Source of the DNA: Rachycentron canadum | Taxonomy: Eukaryota > Chordata > Actinopteri > Carangiformes > Rachycentridae | DNA: 64,000 bases | Direction: 5' to 3' | NCBI GenBank assembly: GCA_038496675.1 | Contig: CM076668.1 | Coordinates: 2,313,971 to 2,377,970, forward strand | Shown here: positions 58,823-64,000 of the stretch, in pieces | Layout: the number at the start of each line of letters is the position of its first letter | How positions within the stretch are numbered: position 1 is the first letter of the stretch | Made by a program: the position numbers and the translations under genes | Notes under the pieces: model-generated | Told to the model about the DNA's origin: nothing | Databases searched by the model: none | Seen by the model: the letters and a program-made list of their open reading frames with translations, nothing else

Positions 58823-58930
58823 AGACTGATGACCTGTCCAGGGTGTACCCTGCCCTCGCCCAATGTCAGCTGTGATTGGCTCCAGCCCCCTGTCACCCTG
58901 CACAGATAAGCAGTATATATAATGGATGGA
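58823..58930 (+). repeat. Short copy of the same L2/SINE-type tail
   Basis: 'gacctgtccagggtgtaccc' to 'ataatggatggagg' corresponds to the last ~100 bp of the repeat at 55700-56040, in the opposite orientation. It is a 5'-truncated copy, as expected for retroposition. Confidence 0.65.
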
Positions 58931-59573
58931 GGATACAAAATATGCAGTGATAATGTTTTTACAATGACAAGATGCTGGGAACACTGCTCGCATAACATGT
59001 GCATTAAGGCTGAACTGCTGTGTCTCACATGTGTGTCTGTGTTCAAACCAACTGCCAGCTCTGTCTTTCTACAGAGTTTACCTCGGATATGGCAAGACGC
59101 TCATTTGAGTGTTGCATTTCTCAAGTTAATTTCTGATTTATTTTTGACAGAAAATGTCACAGTCTTCACATGCAGCTGAAAAATAATACAAAAATATATA
59201 TTTGTTTATTCATGTTTGTGTCATATTCAGATTCCGCCTAGACACTTAAACAACAGTGAAAGTGTCGGTTTTATAGTGTGATTTCAATGTGACAATCAAC
59301 AAGTCTTTTCTATGTTTGAGACGTATGCATTACATGTAAATCTGAATCAATACACTGAATCATGTGATGCACCTGCCAAAGTGTGGGACACAGTGTGTCC
59401 ACTCCAACCCGTTTACATGGGTGCCAAAATGCAAACCAAGTCCTTTCCAACCATGCTGCCACACAACCAGTGTGTTCCTGGTCCCAGACTTTTTAAGACA
59501 TAGCATTGTACATGTAGCCAAGAGAGACAGTACCATACAGATAGAAAAGTGACAAAAGTGTGAAAAATATTTA

Positions 59574-60178
59574 CAGTACTGTGCAAAAGTCTTAGGCCAC
59601 CCTTAGATTTGTTGTTTTATCAGTGCTATAATGACCATATATAATATAGGAAACGTGTAGCAGTTTTAAAAAACAGAAAAAATTCAGAAAAACAGCTTCT
59701 ATAGGCTGAATTGATGAGTATCACTTGACCTCCTCTTACTCTTGAACAATAGCAGGAACCTGACTCTTAAAGCTAAATGGAATGGAGCCATAATTAATGT
59801 CAGTGCTAACACCTGTATTTGTATTCGACTATTTCATGTCAACATGATGCTGTGAAAAAGGTCCATTACACCAGGTTTGAGCAGGAGATGCTTGAACATT
59901 AGACACATGTTGTATGAGGTTAACTCATTAGAAGCTGCTAATATGTATAAGACCAACTTTAAATCACATCATTTCATTCAAAATGACAAAGATCACAGAG
60001 TTTAACAGACATAAAATCATAATTTAGCACCAAGGCCACTCTCAAAGGGAAATCAGCAAACAGACTGTATTTTCTGGTTGTATTCTAATAAAGAGACTAA
60101 GAAATAATTATATATGGTCATTATAGCATTGATAAAACAACAACTCTATGGGTAGCCTAAGACTTTTGCACAGTACTG
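59574..60178. mobile_element. Tc1/mariner-like non-autonomous element (MITE)
   Basis: The 605-bp element has long inverted ends of about 70 bp with few mismatches. Left: CAGTACTGTGCAAAAGTCTT, then 'ttgttgttttatca' and 'gctataatgaccatatataa'. Right: the complement of the same. Flanks are TA on the left and CA on the right, consistent with a TA target site that has since mutated. No transposase frame is present. The terminus matches, from memory, Tc1-like families of fish. Confidence 0.8.
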
Positions 60179-60755
60179 CACTAATCAGTATTTTTAAAAT
60201 AACAGTGTATTTATTCAAGATTAACAAGACTTCCTTGAGATTAAATCTTACAGAAGATGCATGTACACAAGTAGCAGATCTTGATGACCTTGATATCTGG
60301 ACTGAGATGTTCTCCAGCTCTGTGTCTGTGAAAGCACATTATCAAGAGTTTGAGATCCTGTCTATCTCTATCTCTATCTACTCTTCTCCCATACGAGAAC
60401 TCTGCAAGTTGTTCTTTATCACTTTTGCAATGCATAAATACCACACCTGACAGTAACCAGCTGTTTTCAGCTTCTAATTTTAAGAACATTTTCCAGTTTT
60501 GTGTGACACATCACACATACACATTACAAGCCTTGTTTTTTTCCCTCACTTTCACTGAATACCCAATAGCTGAAATTATATTTAATATCATTTGCTTTAC
60601 AACCGGGCTGCACGTTGGCAGATATTACACTTTCGAGATGGAATGATTGTTTTTGCATTTTATTTTCACAGAAAAAAATTTAAAATGATGATGCAATGAT
60701 GATGTTCATTTACATCTAGAGAATATGATTTGTTGGTTGTGGTGTCTCCGTAGCA

Positions 60756-61107
60756 CCCAAGTGTCAACCCACCATGATGTCACCCAATGGCTGTGTGTGG
60801 TACAGTCTGTCAGTCACTCAGTAGCCGCTCCTAATTCATCCCCTGCTTTATGGTCTGTTTTCCTCTAAATGGACCATCATTTAAAAAAACATTGTATTGA
60901 AGACTTGAAACTAGAGACTGAGACCATAAACTCATCAGGAAAATGTTTACTGAGCTAATAAATCAAGGGAGATGTAGGGACATTTTCCCATAGACTTCAA
61001 TACAATCTGACTTCTTTAACAACCAGTGGAGTCGCCCCCTGATGGTCATTAGATAGAATGAAGGGTTAAGGCTCTTCAGCATTGGCTTCACTATTCAGAC
61101 CTGGAGT
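60756..61107. repeat. Dispersed repeat, copy 2
   Basis: Same family and orientation as 38144-38628, with an internal deletion near its start. Identity over the shared part is high, so both copies are fairly young or the family is conserved. Confidence 0.75.
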
Positions 61108-61583
61108 CTACGTCCACTTTTACAAAATGTCTGTTGTAGTACCACAAAGATTATGGTGCTAACAATGCATAACGTGACACATTTTACCTTTATCAAAAAA
61201 CAGCAGCTCCTGCGATTTGGATATTGCACTTGACCATATTGCAATTTCAATTTCATTTGAGTGAGTTGTGCAGCTCTGCTTGAGAAGGTTATGTTTGTAG
61301 TAATTGTTTTTCTCATATTGGACTAATGAAATATTTAGATTAATTAGCATCATCTTGTATTTGAATGTAACAGGTGTAAGTCAGCTTGCTGTTTTTCTGA
61401 TTCTGTTTTCTGGAAGAAAAGAAACCCTTTTCATTACAAAGGGTATGTGAAACGAAAAGTGTCTGAGGACATTGTTCATTTGTTCACAGGGGATAAAAAG
61501 CACTTTTCACTGCTCGAGCTGTCACTTTAATGGGGGCATTTCAGACAAATTGCCCAGTCCCCCGTGTCTTGCTCAGACAGCTC

Positions 61584-61585
<2 letters not shown>

Positions 61586-61641
<56 letters not shown>
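61586..61641. repeat. (GT)n microsatellite
   Basis: A dinucleotide run of about 56 bp between galk1 and the KCTD gene, far from any splice site I placed. Confidence 0.95.
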
Positions 61642-61649
<8 letters not shown>

Positions 61650-62146
61650 TCAGGGGGTAAGAACTGAGAATAAAAGCAAGCTTCGTAGAGACGCAGCCAC
61701 AAGTGTCCCGTCATTAGCATGCTGGTCTGGTCACTGTGGCCCTGCTGCCTTCCTGCTTTAGGCCTGCCGTTGGCTGGCACCATTCAGGAGATACATCAAC
61801 AAAGATGTACATTTAACCACAGAAGATCTTGGGAAACACCTGCAGCTAAAACTGAAAGGATTTGAAGCAGCAGTGAGAGGAGAAAGAGCAGTAACCTTTT
61901 ACAGGTGTTAAAAATCTTTAGCTTTGGAAACTGACTTGGCAGATGTCCCCGCATCTCTTCTTACTCAGCCGTATCCTGGCTACTACTGTGCTTTGCTGAT
62001 TGTCAAAGGAGACAAGTTAAAAGAAACACTTGGAACTTCCACATCTCTCAGTTTGTGGCATTCCTGACCAGAGCAGAGGGATCCTTGTCCTCCCAACAAC
62101 AAATTCACATAAGACTGAACAAGATCATCAGAAAATTGCCTCCAGG

Positions 62147-64000
62147 ATGCTGAACCTTAACTCGCCGGACAACAACAGCAACAGGAACTCCCTTCAGGAC
62201 CCGGTGTCATTAAATGTTGGTGGAGAAATTTACACCACAACCCTGGACACTTTGACACGCTGCCGTGACTCGATGCTTGGCGCTATGTTCACAGGACAAA
62301 TCCCCATGCTCAGGGATAACAGAGGGAACATTTTCATAGACCGCGATGGTAAAGTGTTCCGGTACATTCTGAATTACCTGCGCTCTAGCTCCCTGGACTT
62401 GCCAGACAGCTATTCAGAGCTGGCACTGCTGCAGAGAGAGGCTGACTTCTTCCAGATACACCCCCTGCTGGAGGAGATCCGCCGGTATGAGGCATTGGTT
62501 CCTCGAAGCCTTCGAGGAGGGCCCCTCGGAGCTATGATTATTGTTAACATTGAGTCCAAGGTATGGATGTACTGAGGTCACCTTTTTGAATTTTAATTAA
62601 ATTAAGATCACACTCCACCATGGATGGTTTTTCATATTGCTGTAGAAAGACTTTTTTTCCTTGTAGACTGATTAAAGATCAGTACACCATGTAGATTTGG
62701 AGTAGATGAGATAGTAGATAGTGATGTGGCTATTTTATCTATAAGGTTTCTGCATTACATTTCCTTAAATTTTACTATTAAGATATTGATCTGTGCTGTG
62801 CTATAAAGCTACATATACTGTCATAAAGAATAGTTTCCATTCTGCCCGAGATAAATAATCAGACCATCCTGTGAATGTCAGGACTGGGCTTGTTATTATA
62901 CAAAATAATTACAAAGTTAAAAGAAACAATACTAATCAGGTAAGCAAGGAGGTTTGATATCTTGATACAGTCCAGACCAAATATCGCATTATAATAACTA
63001 TATCATAAATATCATTATATAAACAAAAAATATAACTCTTATTATTTTGAAGCATAATATATAGATTAAATAGCCCAGCCCAGGCCTAAATTTAAGCCAC
63101 ATAGCCCATTTGTAAAATAAGAATCAATGTGGTTCTTCTCTTTCCTGGTGCTTGTTTCCTCACTTAAGTGACAAGCTGCAGTAAACAGTTTTACAATGTC
63201 TATACAGGCTGTGTAATAATGGTGGCATACTACCAGAGCAGCAACTTCAGAGAACTGAAGTCAGTGTCTACATAGGATGTGTACAGTGTTTAGCCTACCT
63301 GTGTTTTGGTAGTCTAGTACACACTCACCTCTGCTTGACATGTAAAACTAAAGCAGGTGAGAGCAGCCAGACTGTCTGGAACAAATAAATTAACTGAGGA
63401 AAAGTATGTTGTAAGTATCTGTCCTGTAAAATGGTACACGTGGGCATCTTCCTTAATAAATTGGTCCTTCATGAAACTTCCTTTTTTATGAGACAGTGAA
63501 GACCTTAGCGTTAGAGATTCTGATTGGATTCAATGCAGAAAGACTCAATTTCAGTTGAGAGATTTTGCAAAATTCTAAAAAGATCTTGTGAGCTGGTGTT
63601 ACTGTAGATACTCATCATAAGATCAGAGGTGTGTGTGCATCTGGATGTGGAAAGACCAGTTCTTTATTTGTGTTCACTTAGCAGAATGTCTAGTCAGCAT
63701 ATTGTACCCTCTCATTCCAGGTTCGTGTTCTCCACTTTAATTTACGTCATGGGCCAGAAAACTATGAGCTTCGTACGTGCTCTGTGCGAGCCTTCACAGT
63801 CGACCTCTTTTGTACCTGGAGAGCTTTCTTAGGTCTGCTTTGTGAGCACTTTTTCTACAGAACATCCCAGGGTCTCACAAGCCCCCACCCATGCAACCCG
63901 AGACAGAACAGGCTGAAACTGGAGTGGGTGCCAAGGCCTGATGAACTCCCGCAGGACCAGTATGACAAACAGCACTACCAAGGACTAACTGTGTGTAGCC
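62147..64000 (+). CDS. KCTD21/KCTD11/KCTD6-like BTB protein, 3' end outside window
   Basis: Two exons are visible: 62147-62560 (138 codons, phase 0) and 63721 to the window end. The N-terminus MLNLNSPDNNSN leads into a BTB/T1 domain (about residues 17-115). Clear family blocks are VSLNVGGEIYTTTLDTLTR, DSMLGAMFTG, FIDRDGKVFRYILNYLR and READFFQIHPLLEE. Exon 2 continues VRVLHFNLRHGPENYELRT and later LKLEWVPRPDELPQDQYDKQ, which resembles the C-terminal half of KCTD11 and KCTD21. Relatives act as cullin-3 ubiquitin-ligase adaptors, several on HDAC1 in Hedgehog signalling; function here is inferred. The ATG was chosen as the first in frame. The exact paralogue is not settled, so no symbol is given. 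Confidence 0.88.
62561..63720 (+). other. Intron of the KCTD-family gene
   Basis: This 1.16-kb AT-rich intron has donor GTATGG and acceptor TTCCAG. It contains an inverted piece of the AT-rich dispersed repeat (about 62950-63060) and nothing else recognisable. Confidence 0.75.

Larger units (their letters stand above)
58662..62146. other. Interval between galk1 and the KCTD-family gene
   Basis: Here the repeats at 58823-58930, 59574-60178, 60756-61107 and 61586-61641 are the recognisable content. The galk1 last exon was searched for here, by eye, and not found. The final ~200 bp before 62147 is open in the KCTD frame and is probably 5' UTR. Confidence 0.6.

Noticed and set aside
59076..59179. 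Possible galk1 last exon after the pyrimidine-rich acceptor TCTTTCTACAG
   Set aside because: The splice signal is good and phase 0 is open for about 35 codons, but the translation shows no resemblance to the GALK1 C-terminus in any frame. Kept only as an untested alternative.

Overview
The window is nuclear DNA from a ray-finned fish, most likely a percomorph teleost. All four protein-coding genes are split by GT-AG introns and encode vertebrate orthologues. The non-coding DNA is rich in (GT)n microsatellites and in miniature inverted-repeat DNA transposons and interspersed repeats of teleost type. No bacterial, viral or organellar gene was seen. One assembly gap of 365 N lies at 26911-27275.

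Layout. (1) 201-28433, + strand: fatty acid synthase (fasn), complete. It has a recognisable proximal promoter (inverted CCAAT, E-box/SRE and TATA-like element), a non-coding first exon ending at 521, and 41 coding exons that join without frame breaks into 2515 codons. The order is KS, MAT, DH, pseudo-methyltransferase, ER, KR, ACP, TE, and the KS, MAT, DH, KR, ACP and TE catalytic or attachment residues examined are present. (2) 31084-53629, - strand, convergent with fasn: rab3gap1, the catalytic subunit of the Rab3 GTPase-activating complex, complete in 24 coding exons (985 codons). (3) 54528-58565, + strand, head-to-head with rab3gap1: galactokinase galk1. Seven exons (369 codons) are clear, but the short last exon that should supply about 23 residues was not found. 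(4) 62147 to the window end, + strand: the 5' part of a KCTD-family BTB gene related to KCTD21/KCTD11/KCTD6, cut off by the window edge.

The genes do not form a pathway. FASN makes palmitate in the cytosol, GALK1 starts the Leloir pathway of galactose use, RAB3GAP1 regulates Rab3/Rab18 membrane traffic, and KCTD proteins are usually cullin-3 adaptors or signalling modulators. The shared interest is regulatory and structural: a mammalian-type lipogenic promoter on fasn, and perfect DR1 nuclear-receptor sites in introns that look repeat-derived. Two acceptors abut long (TG)n tracts, one in fasn and one in rab3gap1. An intronic minisatellite consists of 38 exact-length decamers, and several transposons have intact ends.

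Exon limits were set by hand from splice signals and reading-frame continuity, and lengths were checked for phase. Gene identities rest on remembered family sequences, not on a database search. I found no convincing novel multi-gene system; the findings are specific anomalies within an otherwise ordinary vertebrate locus.
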